This document shows positions 24,685 through 35,096 of a stretch of DNA of 64,000 nt, piece after piece (the stretch's first letter is position 1; every line of letters begins with the position of its first letter). This DNA is from Solimicrobium sp043758755 (GTDB lineage Bacteria; Pseudomonadota; Gammaproteobacteria; Burkholderiales; Burkholderiaceae_D), in assembly GCA_043758755.1 (NCBI GenBank), contig JAYVMW010000012.1:1-64000 (forward strand), read 5' to 3'. A program made the translations under genes and the position numbers. The notes beneath the pieces were generated by a model. It ran no database searches. It was not told the DNA's origin and saw only the letters and a program-made list of their open reading frames with translations.

Positions 24685-26208
24685 GTGACTAAAAAAATGA
24701 CCTTCCCTCTAAATTCCTTAAGCCTGGTTCTGGCTCTGGCACTGGCCCTCACCGGCTGTACGCTGGGTCCTGATTTCAAAGCGCCACAAGCCCCGGTCGC
24801 GTCACAGGCAACTCCGCCGGAATCCTATTCCTATACTGCTGTACCACTCCAAAAACAGACTGAATCCGCACCAGGCCATGCCGGTGTAGCCCAGAATCTT
24901 GTCCCGGCGCAGGATATTCCCGCGCAATGGTGGACAGTATTTCACTCAACGGAACTGGATGAACTGATCCGCAGTGCTCTGACTCAAAGTCCCAACCTGG
25001 CTTCCGCTCAGGCAGCACTGCGCCAGGCCCAGGAAAATTACACTGCCGTGTCCGGAAATACTCTTTATCCGAATGTCACTGCCAATCTGGGTCTGCAGCG
25101 CGAACATGCGTCCGAGTTGACCACTTTTATTCCTGGTGGTGCATTGTTTACCCTTTTTAACGCTTCGATCAATATTTCCTACACACTCGATGTATTCGGC
25201 GCGAATCGGCGCGAACTGGAAAGCATGCAGGCCGCTGTGGATTATCAGCGGTTTCAGGTTGAAGCCGCCTATCTGACATTGACTTCCAATCTGGTGACGA
25301 CCGCGATCCGGGAAGCCTCATTGCGCTCACAATTGCACGCCACATCGGAAATCCTCGAGTTTCAGACCACGCAGCTTGATGTGATCGAAAAGCAGTTCAC
25401 AGCGGGCGCAATTCCGATGAGCAGTGTTTTGGCCCAGCGGACTTTACTGGCGCAAACCCGTGCCAGTCTGCCGGGACTTGAAAAAGCCTTGCAGCAAACG
25501 CGTAACCAGCTTGCCGTGTATGCCGGTCGTTTGCCAAGTGAAGGCGGCTTGCCGGAATTCCATCTGGAATCGATGCAGCTGCCTTCTGACCTGCCGGTAT
25601 CAGTCCCGTCAGCCCTGCTCAAGCAACGCCCGGATATTCGCGCCACAGAGGCGCTGCTGCATCAGGCCGGTGCCCAGGTCGGTGTGGCCACAGCCAATCA
25701 GTTCCCCCAGATCAGTCTGACGGCAGCGTATGGCGGCATGTCTCCCACGGCCAGTGGGCTGACCAACAAGGAATGGAGTTTCTGGAATCTGGGTGCCGGT
25801 GTGGTACAGCCCCTGTTCGATGCCGGTGCACTGTCTGCCAAAAAACGTGCTTCGGTTGCCGCCTATGATCAGGCCGACGCGCAATATCGTGCGACCGTGC
25901 TGGTGGCGTTCCAGAATGTGGCCGACAGCCTGCAGGCGCTCGATCTGGACGCAAAAACATTGAAACAGCAGGTGGAAGTGGAAGCCGTTGCCCGACAGAC
26001 CCTGGACATGACAACCCGGCAATTCGAGTTGGGCGCACTGAATTCACTGGCCCTGCTGGATGCAAAACGCAATTATCAGTCAGCCAGAACTGCACTGGTG
26101 CAGGCCGAGGCCGCTCGCTATGCCGATACGGCCGCACTGTTTCTGGCGCTGGGTGGCGGTTGGTGGAACCGGCCCGAGTTAAAAGATATTTCTGTAAAAA
26201 GCGAGTGA
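24685..26208 (+). CDS. Efflux system outer-membrane lipoprotein (NodT/OprM family)
   Basis: A 507-residue outer-membrane channel protein of a tripartite pump. It has a lipoprotein signal with LALTGC and the acylated cysteine at residue 25. Two repeated outer-membrane-efflux domains follow, with DVFGANRRELESM in the first half and FDAGALSAKKRASVAAYDQA in the second. The start is a GTG with an AGGAG site. Unusually the outer-membrane gene comes first in this operon, before adaptor and pump. Confidence 0.92.
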   Translation: MTKKMTFPLNSLSLVLALALALTGCTLGPDFKAPQAPVASQATPPESYSYTAVPLQKQTESAPGHAGVAQNLVPAQDIPAQWWTVFHSTELDELIRSALTQSPNLASAQAALRQAQENYTAVSGNTLYPNVTANLGLQREHASELTTFIPGGALFTLFNASINISYTLDVFGANRRELESMQAAVDYQRFQVEAAYLTLTSNLVTTAIREASLRSQLHATSEILEFQTTQLDVIEKQFTAGAIPMSSVLAQRTLLAQTRASLPGLEKALQQTRNQLAVYAGRLPSEGGLPEFHLESMQLPSDLPVSVPSALLKQRPDIRATEALLHQAGAQVGVATANQFPQISLTAAYGGMSPTASGLTNKEWSFWNLGAGVVQPLFDAGALSAKKRASVAAYDQADAQYRATVLVAFQNVADSLQALDLDAKTLKQQVEVEAVARQTLDMTTRQFELGALNSLALLDAKRNYQSARTALVQAEAARYADTAALFLALGGGWWNRPELKDISVKSE

Positions 26209-26293
26209 TCTGCACCTGCAGGATGCAGATGTATTTCATTTGATTACCGGTTAGAAAATCCGGCCATTTTAATTTTGAACGAGGGATGTATTC

Positions 26294-27436
26294 ATGACTA
26301 AGCGTATGCTCATCATGTTGGGATGTGTTGTGGTGTTAATCGCCGTGATCATTTTAGGGTTTGTTTTGTATATCAAGAAAATGATAGCCAGTGCACCCAA
26401 GCCGTTTCCGCAGACCGTCACGACCACCAAAGTCGTGGCCGCCGACTGGCAGCCACAGTTAAATTCGGTAGGCACCTTAATGCCGTTTCGCGGCGTGGAT
26501 GTGACCGCTGAAATTGATGGACTGGTGCGTGAAATCAAGTTCAAATCCGGTCAGCAGGTTAAGCAGAATGAAGTCCTGTTCAATTTGAATGCCGATTCCG
26601 ATATCGCCCAGCTGCATGCGTTACAGGCCAGTGCAGAGCTGGCCGCTACAGTTTTGAAGCGTGACGAGGCGCAGTTGGCTGTGCAGGGCGTCAGTCAGGC
26701 TCAGGTTGACGCTGACCGGGCTGATCTGAAAAGCAAACATGCCATGGTTGAACAGCAGAGTGCTCTGGTGGAAAAGAAAACCATACGCGCCCCATTTTCG
26801 GGACGTCTTGGCATTACCGCAATCAATCGCGGCCAGTTCGTGCATGCCGGCGACAAGTTGGTCAGCCTGCAGACCATCGATCCGATCTATATCAATTTCA
26901 ATGTGCCGCAACGTCAGGTTGCCATGCTGAAGGTGAACCAGAACCTTAAAGTTATCAGCGATGCATTTCCCAACACCGCGTTCTCGGCCAAGGTGAATGC
27001 GATCAATCCGGTGATCGATACGGCAACCCGCAATGTGCTGGTACAGGCCAAACTCGCCAATGAAAAAATGCAGCTGCTGCCCGGCATGTTTGCCAACGTC
27101 AGCCTCGATGTGGGTGAAAAGACCAGTGCCATCGTTTTGCCGCAGACCGCCATTACCTACAATCCTTACGGTTCGACCGTGTTTGTGGTTAAAAATGCCG
27201 AGGCCAAAAAGGATGATGCCAAAGGCGAATCAGGCAAACCAACTCTGACGGTAAGCCAGGTGTTTGTGGAAACTGGTGCTACCCGCGGCGACCAGGTGGT
27301 CATTACCAAAGGTTTGACTTCCGGACAGGAGGTTGTTACCTCCGGCATGCTGAAACTGAAAAACGGTACCGATATCGTGGTGGACAATACCCATGTTCCG
27401 GCAAATGATGCCAATCCACATCCTCAAGAACATTAA
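26294..27436 (+). CDS. RND efflux periplasmic adaptor subunit
   Basis: A 380-residue membrane fusion protein that bridges the inner-membrane pump and the outer-membrane channel. One N-terminal helix (about residues 8-30) is followed by a short hairpin (about 110-160) and the lipoyl/beta-barrel parts. Family signatures are VDVTAEIDGLVREIKFKSGQ and IRAPFSGRLGI. An ACGAGGGATG site precedes the start; the pump gene begins 10 bases after the stop. Confidence 0.92.
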   Translation: MTKRMLIMLGCVVVLIAVIILGFVLYIKKMIASAPKPFPQTVTTTKVVAADWQPQLNSVGTLMPFRGVDVTAEIDGLVREIKFKSGQQVKQNEVLFNLNADSDIAQLHALQASAELAATVLKRDEAQLAVQGVSQAQVDADRADLKSKHAMVEQQSALVEKKTIRAPFSGRLGITAINRGQFVHAGDKLVSLQTIDPIYINFNVPQRQVAMLKVNQNLKVISDAFPNTAFSAKVNAINPVIDTATRNVLVQAKLANEKMQLLPGMFANVSLDVGEKTSAIVLPQTAITYNPYGSTVFVVKNAEAKKDDAKGESGKPTLTVSQVFVETGATRGDQVVITKGLTSGQEVVTSGMLKLKNGTDIVVDNTHVPANDANPHPQEH

Positions 27437-27446
27437 GAGGTAACTG

Positions 27447-30400
27447 ATGAAATTTACCGATTTATTTATCCGGCGACCGGTTCTTGCCATCGTGGTCAGT
27501 CTGCTGATCGTGGTGCTGGGCGTGAAGTCGCTGTTATCCCTGCCGGTCAACCAGTATCCCAAAACCCAGAATGCCGTGGTGACGGTGTCAACCGCGTATT
27601 ATGGCGCCGATGCGCAGACCGTGGCCGGGTTTATCACCCAACCGCTCGAATCTGCCATTTCACAGGCACAAGGTATTGATTACCTGTCTTCCTCCAGCAC
27701 CAGCGGTGTGTCGACCATTACTGCAACGCTGCGTCTGAATTACGATGCCAACCGGGCCCTGACTGAAATCCTTACTCAGGTGAATTCGGTCAAAAACCAG
27801 TTGCCGGCTCAGGCGCAGGAGCCGGTCATGACAGTGCAGACCGGTCAGACAACTGACGCAATGTACATCGGTTTTTACAGTGACAAGCTGCCCACCAATA
27901 ACGTCACCGATTTCCTGTTGCGCGTGATTAAACCGAAACTGGATTCGGTGGAAGGGGTACAGACTGCGGAAATCCTCGGTGCCCGTACCTTTGCGCTGCG
28001 CGCCTGGCTGGATTCGGCAAAAATGTCGGCGTTTGGTGTAACAGCGGCCGATGTCAGTCTGGCACTGTCCACCAATAATTATCTGACTGCATTGGGCGCT
28101 TCCAAAGGTCAGATGGTAACGGTACCGCTGACAGCCGGAACCGATTTGCATTCGGTTGACGAATTCAAAAAGCTGGCGGTCAAGCAGAGCAATGGTGCCA
28201 TCGTGCATCTGGAAGATGTCGCCACCATCACGCTGGGATCGGAAAATTACGATTTCAACGTGTCCTTTTCCGGAGTGCGTTCGGTGTTTATCGGTATCAA
28301 AGTAGCGCCGGATGCGAACATACTGAACGTGGCATCTCATATCAGGACCATCTTTCCATCTCTGGCGGCTGATTTGCCGAATGGTCTGACCGGAAAAATC
28401 GTGTATGACTCGACCGAATTCATCAATACCTCGATTTATGAAGTGGTCAAAACGCTGCTGGAAGCGCTGCTGATCGTGACAGTGGTGATTTATCTCTTCC
28501 TCGGTTCACTGCGGGCCGTGGTGGTACCGATCATCGCCATGCCGCTGTCGCTGATCGGCACCTTTTTCGTCATGCAGATGTTTGGTTACTCCATTAATCT
28601 GCTCACGCTGCTTGCACTGGTGCTGGCAATCGGTCTGGTGGTGGATGACGCGATTATTGTGGTGGAAAACGTCGACCGGCATATGAAAGAAGGCAAGTCA
28701 GTACTTGAATCTGCCCTGATTGCAGCGCGTGAGCTGGGTGGCCCGATTCTGGCCATGACGGTGGTACTGGTGGCTGTGTACGTGCCTATCGGTTTGAAGG
28801 GCGGCCTGACCGGGGCTTTGTTTACCGAATTTGCCTTCACGCTGGCCGGCGCTGTCACCATGTCGGGCGTCGTTGCCCTGACCCTGTCGCCGATGATGTG
28901 TTCGCGCTTCTTCAAACCTGAGCAGGATACCGGGCGTTTTGTCATGCTGATTGACCGCGTATTTGAAAAAGTGCGGCACCGTTATCTGAAAACTCTGCGC
29001 AGTCTGCTCGATACCTATGTGGTGTTGATCGTGATGGCAGTCATCCTTATCGGGCTGGTATTTGCCATGTATTCGATGTCCAAGAAAGAACTGGCACCGG
29101 AAGAAGATCAGGGCGCTGTTTTGTCGTTGATCACCGGCGCACCGAATGCGACGGCTGATCAGATGCAGACCTACGCTGACCAGATTTTCAAAATGGGCAG
29201 CAAGATCCCGGAATACAAGCAAATGTTCCAGCTCACGGGCGTGCCAACCACCAATGCCGGGATCGGTGGTGTCCTGCTCAAAGACTGGGATCAGCGTTCC
29301 CGTTCTGCCCAGGAAATTCAGCAGGATCTGCAGGAACAGTGGAACAAGATCGCCGGTGTACGGGTGGCCGCGTTCATGTTCCCGTCATTGCCTGGTGCAT
29401 CCGGACTGCCGATTCAGTTTGTGATCAATACCACTGAACCGTTTGAAAATCTGAATCAGGTGGCACAGAAAGTCATTGAGAAGGCGCAGGCCTCCGGCAA
29501 GTTTTACTTCCTCGACAATGACCTGAAACTCGACAAACCGCAGGCGACGCTGGTGGTCGATCGGGACAAGATCGCCACTCTGGGGATGACGCAGCAGGAT
29601 GTGGGGCAAGCGCTCGGTGCGGCGCTCGGCGGCGGTTATGTGAATTACTTTTCGATTGCCGGGCGGTCCTATAAAGTCATTCCGCAAGTACTGCAGACCG
29701 ACCGGCTCAATCCGGATAACCTGCTTGATTTCTACATCAAGACCCCGGCCGGCGACATGATTCAGGCCAGCACCATCGCGCATATTACCAACAGTATCGT
29801 GCCTGAATCGGTGAACCATTTTCAGCAGCTCAATTCGGCGACCATTTCCGGCGTTGCCGGGATCTCTGAAAATGAAGCGCTGGATATTTTGAAAAATGCT
29901 CTGCTTGAAGTGGCGCCGTCCGGTTATCGAATTGATTATTCCGGTCAGTCACGCCAGTTCATGAATGAGTCCGGTGGATTCATCATTACCTTCTCGCTGG
30001 CCCTGATCGTGGTGTTTCTGGCACTGGCAGCACAGTTTGAAAGCTTCCGCGATCCGATCGTCATTCTGATTTCGGTGCCACTGGCCCTGTTTGGCGCGAT
30101 GATCTTTATTTTCTGGGGTTATGCCTCGATCAATATCTATACCCAGGTCGGTCTTGTGACGCTGGTGGGGCTGATCAGCAAGCACGGTATTCTGATTGTT
30201 GAATTTGCCAATCAGCTGCGCATTAAAGGCATGGGAAAACGTGAGGCGATTGAAGAAGCCTGCAGTGAACGTCTGCGCCCGATTCTGATGACAACCGCCG
30301 CAATGGTGTTTGGTGTGCTGCCGCTGGTGATTGCTTCGGGCGCCGGTGCAGCAGGCCGTCATGCCATGGGACTGGTGATATTTACCGGACTGTCGATCGG

Positions 30401-30512
30401 TACCATGTTTACACTGTTTGTGGTGCCATCCATGTATATGCTGATCTCTGGCAAACATGAGGCGCAAAATGATGTGGACCGCAAGATTGCTGAAATGGCC
30501 AAAGGAGTCTGA
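27447..30512 (+). CDS. Multidrug efflux RND permease
   Basis: A 1021-residue inner-membrane proton antiporter of the HAE1 RND family with about twelve helices and two large periplasmic loops. The proton-relay aspartates are in LAIGLVVDDAIIVVEN, and GLISKHGILIVEF marks the second half. It is closest in style to MdtB/MexF-like pumps with a separate adaptor; the substrates cannot be read from sequence. A strong bidirectional terminator follows. Confidence 0.94.
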   Translation: MKFTDLFIRRPVLAIVVSLLIVVLGVKSLLSLPVNQYPKTQNAVVTVSTAYYGADAQTVAGFITQPLESAISQAQGIDYLSSSSTSGVSTITATLRLNYDANRALTEILTQVNSVKNQLPAQAQEPVMTVQTGQTTDAMYIGFYSDKLPTNNVTDFLLRVIKPKLDSVEGVQTAEILGARTFALRAWLDSAKMSAFGVTAADVSLALSTNNYLTALGASKGQMVTVPLTAGTDLHSVDEFKKLAVKQSNGAIVHLEDVATITLGSENYDFNVSFSGVRSVFIGIKVAPDANILNVASHIRTIFPSLAADLPNGLTGKIVYDSTEFINTSIYEVVKTLLEALLIVTVVIYLFLGSLRAVVVPIIAMPLSLIGTFFVMQMFGYSINLLTLLALVLAIGLVVDDAIIVVENVDRHMKEGKSVLESALIAARELGGPILAMTVVLVAVYVPIGLKGGLTGALFTEFAFTLAGAVTMSGVVALTLSPMMCSRFFKPEQDTGRFVMLIDRVFEKVRHRYLKTLRSLLDTYVVLIVMAVILIGLVFAMYSMSKKELAPEEDQGAVLSLITGAPNATADQMQTYADQIFKMGSKIPEYKQMFQLTGVPTTNAGIGGVLLKDWDQRSRSAQEIQQDLQEQWNKIAGVRVAAFMFPSLPGASGLPIQFVINTTEPFENLNQVAQKVIEKAQASGKFYFLDNDLKLDKPQATLVVDRDKIATLGMTQQDVGQALGAALGGGYVNYFSIAGRSYKVIPQVLQTDRLNPDNLLDFYIKTPAGDMIQASTIAHITNSIVPESVNHFQQLNSATISGVAGISENEALDILKNALLEVAPSGYRIDYSGQSRQFMNESGGFIITFSLALIVVFLALAAQFESFRDPIVILISVPLALFGAMIFIFWGYASINIYTQVGLVTLVGLISKHGILIVEFANQLRIKGMGKREAIEEACSERLRPILMTTAAMVFGVLPLVIASGAGAAGRHAMGLVIFTGLSIGTMFTLFVVPSMYMLISGKHEAQNDVDRKIAEMAKGV

Positions 30513-30525
30513 GCTGTTTTTGATA

Positions 30526-30560
30526 CAAAAACGCCCTGAAAATTTTCAGGGCGTTTTTTT
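30526..30560. terminator. Bidirectional terminator
   Basis: ACGCCCTGAAAA and TTTTCAGGGCGT form a 12-bp stem flanked by A-run and T-run. It serves the rightward RND operon and the leftward REC-GGDEF-EAL gene, whose stop codon overlaps its T-tract. Confidence 0.85.
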
Positions 30561-32805
30561 AGGTGTTCTCGATCTGTTTTGGCTTTTCGCCGAGCCAGTC
30601 CAGCAATTTCAGCGACTCCAGCGGTTTGGAATAGTAGTAACCCTGCGCCAGTGAACAGCCGAACGATATCAGCGCTTCAGCCTGTTTCACGTCTTCCACA
30701 CCTTCAGCGATTACGGTCAGGCCCAGGCTCTGGCAGAGCTGAATGATCATTTTCGGAATGCTGGCGCTGCTGGTGGCATCGACAATCTGGCTGACAAAGG
30801 AGCGGTCAATTTTGAGCTGGTCGATCGGTAATTTTTGCAGATAACTCAGTGACGAGAAACCGGTGCCGAAATCGTCGATGGATATTTTTACACCGATTTT
30901 TTTCAGTTGATGCAGGGTTTCCATCAGGAAGATCGGATCTTCCATCGCCATCGACTCGGTGATTTCCAGATCCAGCATGTCAGGCGGAATGCCGGTGTCG
31001 TTGATGGCTCTTCTGACCGAATTCAGGAATTCCGGGTGCAGGAACTGCGCCTGCGAGACATTGACCGACATCTTAAAGTCAGTAAATCCTTTTTTGATCA
31101 GGCCCTGCAATTCATAACAGGCATTACGCAACACCCAGTCACCCAGTTCGATGATCAGACCAGAGTATTCGGCAATCGGAATAAACTGATCCGGCGGAAT
31201 AAATTTGCCTTCGAGGGTTTTCCAGCGCAGCAATGCTTCAGCACCAATTGCCTTGCCGGTGCCGATATTGACCTGCGGCTGGTAGACCACGAACAGATGA
31301 TTTTTCTGGAATGCGCTGTTCAGTGCCCGCATCAGCCTGACCCGTTCACGGATTTCCACGCCCATGTTGTTGGTGAAGTACACATAACCGGTGCGTTGCT
31401 GTTTCTTGGCGCGTTTTAAGGCGATGTTGGTGTCTTTGAGCGCGTCGGACGTGTCGCCTTCATAGTCATCGAGCTTGACCAGACCGATCGTGGCCGACAG
31501 CTGCACATCCTGCTTCTCAATCAGGAAGGGCGCATAAAACAGCGACAGAATTATTTCAGGGCGCACGATGTCGTTGTGACCGACAATTGAAAAAGTATCG
31601 CTGCCGATGCGTGCCAGTTTGCAGGAATGTTCAAAGTGATGGCGCAGCCGCTCGGCGACCGCACACAGCAGCAAGTCACCAAACTGGTGGCCCAGTGCAT
31701 TATTGGTTTCGGCAAAGTGATCAATATCGATCAGGGCCAGAGTAGTCTGCGGACGGTTCTTCTGCGCCAGTATCTGGTCCAGCATGTGCAGCAGTTTCAG
31801 CCGGTTGGGCAGATTGGTCAGCGGATCGGTAAAGGCATGATTGCGCAGACGGATATTGAGCAATACATTGTCCAGACAGACTGATACGTTGCTGGAAAAC
31901 ACATCCAGAAAACGCGCATCCTGTGGTGACATGGCTTTATTGATCCCGACGAACAGCGCATAACGGGTTTGGGTTGTGTTGTTCAGATACAGTGCCGCGT
32001 GATGGGTATCAAGAATGTTGTGCTGATTGATCAGGCAATTGTCGATGGTCTGCAAAATCACCGCATTTTCATTGTCTTTGAGCGGTGAGTTGATCTGATT
32101 GGAAAATTGACCGTTGGCTGCGATGATGTTGAGCACACCGCCCACATCATCCTGTTTGAACAGCAGAATATTCAGGTTGGGCTGCTCAAAATATTCCACA
32201 ATGTTGCGTATCGTAATGGCGGCAAATTCATTCAGGTTGGATTGGGAAATCAGTTCCCGGCTGGAGCGGGTAGTAATGTCGGAAGCGCGTCTTAAGGTAT
32301 TGATGGAACAGATCTGGTCGTAAGAACGTATCGCTGAAGTAATGGTGGTAAATAGTTTGGTTCTGGTCAGTTCGGACTTGGTTTTGTAGTCGTTGATGTC
32401 AAAATCGCGGATCGCATCAATTTCCGGCGCATAACCTGGCTGGCCGGTGCGCAGAATAATGCGGACTTCCGTGAGACCCATTTCATTACGAATTGTATTC
32501 ACCAGCTGCAATCCGGCGTCTTCCTGCTCCATGACAACGTCCAGCAGGATTACCGCAATATCGGTTTCATTTTTCAGAATTTCTTTGGCCTGAACCGCTG
32601 AATAAGCGTGTAAAAAGCTTAACGAGCGGTTTTGAATGGCCAGACTGGATAAGGCAAAGGTTGTTGCCGAATGCACATCGGGATCATCGTCGATAATCAT
32701 GATGCGCCATGTCAAATTGCTTTCAGATTTGACCTGAGGATCAGATTTCTCCAGTTCTTCTAAAAAAACTAACTCGTCATGTGATGATTGCTGGTTCGTG
32801 CTCAT
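30559..32805 (-). CDS. REC-DUF3369-GGDEF-EAL cyclic-di-GMP regulator
   Basis: A 748-residue cytoplasmic protein. It has a receiver domain (about residues 30-155, acidic pair in MIIDDDPD, acceptor aspartate in VILLDVVME), a DUF3369 sensory domain (about 165-325), a GGDEF domain (about 335-490) and an EAL domain (about 505-740). The GGDEF active site reads GSDTF, so cyclase activity is unlikely. The EAL motif EALLRW and DDFGTGFSSLSYL are intact, so phosphodiesterase activity is likely. The cognate kinase is not adjacent. The gene converges on the RND pump, with no operon partner. Confidence 0.9.
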   Translation of the reverse strand: MSTNQQSSHDELVFLEELEKSDPQVKSESNLTWRIMIIDDDPDVHSATTFALSSLAIQNRSLSFLHAYSAVQAKEILKNETDIAVILLDVVMEQEDAGLQLVNTIRNEMGLTEVRIILRTGQPGYAPEIDAIRDFDINDYKTKSELTRTKLFTTITSAIRSYDQICSINTLRRASDITTRSSRELISQSNLNEFAAITIRNIVEYFEQPNLNILLFKQDDVGGVLNIIAANGQFSNQINSPLKDNENAVILQTIDNCLINQHNILDTHHAALYLNNTTQTRYALFVGINKAMSPQDARFLDVFSSNVSVCLDNVLLNIRLRNHAFTDPLTNLPNRLKLLHMLDQILAQKNRPQTTLALIDIDHFAETNNALGHQFGDLLLCAVAERLRHHFEHSCKLARIGSDTFSIVGHNDIVRPEIILSLFYAPFLIEKQDVQLSATIGLVKLDDYEGDTSDALKDTNIALKRAKKQQRTGYVYFTNNMGVEIRERVRLMRALNSAFQKNHLFVVYQPQVNIGTGKAIGAEALLRWKTLEGKFIPPDQFIPIAEYSGLIIELGDWVLRNACYELQGLIKKGFTDFKMSVNVSQAQFLHPEFLNSVRRAINDTGIPPDMLDLEITESMAMEDPIFLMETLHQLKKIGVKISIDDFGTGFSSLSYLQKLPIDQLKIDRSFVSQIVDATSSASIPKMIIQLCQSLGLTVIAEGVEDVKQAEALISFGCSLAQGYYYSKPLESLKLLDWLGEKPKQIENT

Positions 32806-33012
32806 CCAGTTGTGCCCTTGAGTTGAATCGCTCAGTGTTGTGACTCCCTTGGGCAGTATAGCTCAAATGCACACATTTTCTAGACAAACAATCTTTCGAT
32901 TGATTAATTTTCAATCAGATCTGCAGGTTTTTTTTAATTGCCGACAACTTGATCGGCATGATCTTGGACTGTCCTGTTAAAATCGGCACTTCTTTCAATA
33001 CTCAAATTCATC

Positions 33013-34110
33013 ATGGCAGGTAATACTTTCGGCACTTTATTTACTGTGTCCACTTTCGGCGAATCGCACGGGCCGGCGATAGGGTGCGTTATTGATGGTT
33101 GTCCTCCTGGCATGTTGTTGTCAGAAGCAGACATTCAACCCGATCTGGACCGACGCAAACCAGGCACCTCGCGTCATGTTACACAAAGGCAAGAATCTGA
33201 CGCGGTTGAAATACTGTCCGGTGTTTTTGAAGGCAAGACCACCGGCACGCCAATCACTTTATTGATTCGCAACGAAGACCAGCGCAGCAAGGATTACGGC
33301 AATATTGTTGCAACCTTTCGGCCCGGTCATGCCGACTACACCTACTGGCAAAAATATGGCATTCGGGATCATCGCGGTGGCGGACGATCCTCAGCGCGCC
33401 TGACCGCGCCGGCGGTCGGCGCAGGCGCCATTGCCAAAAAATGGCTGTTTGAAAAATACGGCACCCTGATCCGCGGCTACATGAGTCAGCTGGGTGAAAT
33501 TGAAGTGCCATTTCAGGACTGGCAGCATGTTCACGCCAACCCGTTCTTTGCCGCCAGTGACGATGGCGCGCTGATTGCCCGGCTCGAAGAGTACATGGAT
33601 GATTTGCGCAAGCAGGGTGATTCGATTGGCGCCAGAGTCAACGTGGTTGCACAGCATGTTCCGGTCGGTCTTGGTGAACCGATCTACGACAAGCTGGACG
33701 CAGAAATTGCTTATGCCATGATGGGGATCAACGCAGTAAAAGGGGTGGAAATCGGCGCCGGATTTGGCTGCATTACCCAAAAAGGCTCGCAGCACGGTGA
33801 TGAATTGACTCCTGATGGCTTCCTGGGTAACAATGCCGGCGGCATTCTGGGCGGTATTTCCAGCGGACAGGACATTTCTGTTTCGATGGCGATTAAACCG
33901 ACGTCGTCAATAAGAACGCCACGCAATTCGATTGATCAGAACGGCCAGGCCAGTGTCGTGCAGACCTTTGGCCGGCATGATCCCTGTGTCGGCATTCGTG
34001 CCACGCCGATTGCCGAAGCCATGCTGGCGCTGGTGCTGATGGACCATGCTTTGCGGCATCGGGCTCAATGCGCCGACGTGCAGGTTACCACACCCAAAAT
34101 AGCAAAATAA
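33013..34110 (+). CDS. aroC: Chorismate synthase
   Basis: A 365-residue enzyme that forms chorismate from 5-enolpyruvylshikimate 3-phosphate, the last shared step of aromatic amino-acid synthesis, with reduced FMN as cofactor. The conserved segments GESHGPAIGCVIDGCPPG, DYTYWQKYGIRDHRGGGRSS and GISSGQDI are present. The start has no obvious Shine-Dalgarno. lipA follows after 13 bases. Confidence 0.97.
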   Translation: MAGNTFGTLFTVSTFGESHGPAIGCVIDGCPPGMLLSEADIQPDLDRRKPGTSRHVTQRQESDAVEILSGVFEGKTTGTPITLLIRNEDQRSKDYGNIVATFRPGHADYTYWQKYGIRDHRGGGRSSARLTAPAVGAGAIAKKWLFEKYGTLIRGYMSQLGEIEVPFQDWQHVHANPFFAASDDGALIARLEEYMDDLRKQGDSIGARVNVVAQHVPVGLGEPIYDKLDAEIAYAMMGINAVKGVEIGAGFGCITQKGSQHGDELTPDGFLGNNAGGILGGISSGQDISVSMAIKPTSSIRTPRNSIDQNGQASVVQTFGRHDPCVGIRATPIAEAMLALVLMDHALRHRAQCADVQVTTPKIAK

Positions 34111-34123
34111 CCAAGAGGTTGAC

Positions 34124-35095
34124 ATGGATTCAGATAAAAAACCGGCCAAGGCGGTTGCCGGCGTCAAATTGCGTGGCGCAGAAAAAATGGCGCGCATTCC
34201 GATCAAGGTTGTTCCAACCGAACCATCCGGTTATTTGCGCAAGCCAAGCTGGATTCGCGCAGAATTTACCGGAACCGGTGAAGTGGCGCGGATCAAGTCG
34301 ATTTTGCGTGAAAACAAACTGCATACAGTCTGTGAAGAAGCGAACTGTCCCAATCTGGGTGAGTGCTTTAAACACGGCACCGCCACCTTCATGATCATGG
34401 GTGATATCTGCACACGGCGCTGTCCATTTTGCGATGTGGGTCATGGCCGTCCCAATCCCCTCGATGCAGAAGAACCTGCCAATCTTGCCAAAACGGTCAG
34501 TGCCATGGGACTGCGTTATGTTGTGATCACGTCGGTAGACCGGGATGATCTGCGTGATGGTGGGGCCGGGCATTTCGGCGATTGTATCCGGGCGGTCCGC
34601 CAGGCTTCACCTGGAACCAGAGTCGAAGTGTTGACCCCGGATTTCCGCGGACGCATGGAAGTGGCTTTGCCAATATTGAATAACGATTTGCCGGACGTGT
34701 TCAATCACAATCTGGAAACCATTCCGCGGTTATATAAGGAAGCCCGGCCCGGTGCTGATTATCAATATTCATTAACATTGCTGCAGCGCTTTGGTCAGGC
34801 CAATCCAGGTGTGCCGACCAAATCAGGTCTGATGCTGGGACTGGGTGAAACCATCGAAGAAATTCAGGAAGTGTTGAAGGACCTGCGTGCGCACGGTGTG
34901 ACCATGCTTACGCTGGGCCAGTATCTGCAGCCCAGCAAACACCATCTGGCAGTCAAGCGTTATGTCACGCCCGAAGAGTTTGATGATTTAAGACTGTATG
35001 CACTCGGTATCGGTTTTGAACAGGTGGCCTCCGGACCAATGGTGCGCTCTTCATATCATGCTGATCTGCAGGCGATTGGCGAATTCAGGACTTGA
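34124..35095 (+). CDS. lipA: Lipoyl synthase
   Basis: A 323-residue radical SAM enzyme that inserts two sulfurs into protein-bound octanoyl groups. The auxiliary cluster motif CEEANCPNLGEC and the radical SAM motif CTRRCPFC are both present, followed by TSVDRDDLRDGGA and the serine of MVRSSYHAD near the C-terminus. lipB is not in the window. The next gene starts one base after the stop. Confidence 0.96.
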   Translation: MDSDKKPAKAVAGVKLRGAEKMARIPIKVVPTEPSGYLRKPSWIRAEFTGTGEVARIKSILRENKLHTVCEEANCPNLGECFKHGTATFMIMGDICTRRCPFCDVGHGRPNPLDAEEPANLAKTVSAMGLRYVVITSVDRDDLRDGGAGHFGDCIRAVRQASPGTRVEVLTPDFRGRMEVALPILNNDLPDVFNHNLETIPRLYKEARPGADYQYSLTLLQRFGQANPGVPTKSGLMLGLGETIEEIQEVLKDLRAHGVTMLTLGQYLQPSKHHLAVKRYVTPEEFDDLRLYALGIGFEQVASGPMVRSSYHADLQAIGEFRT

Positions 35096-35096
35096 C

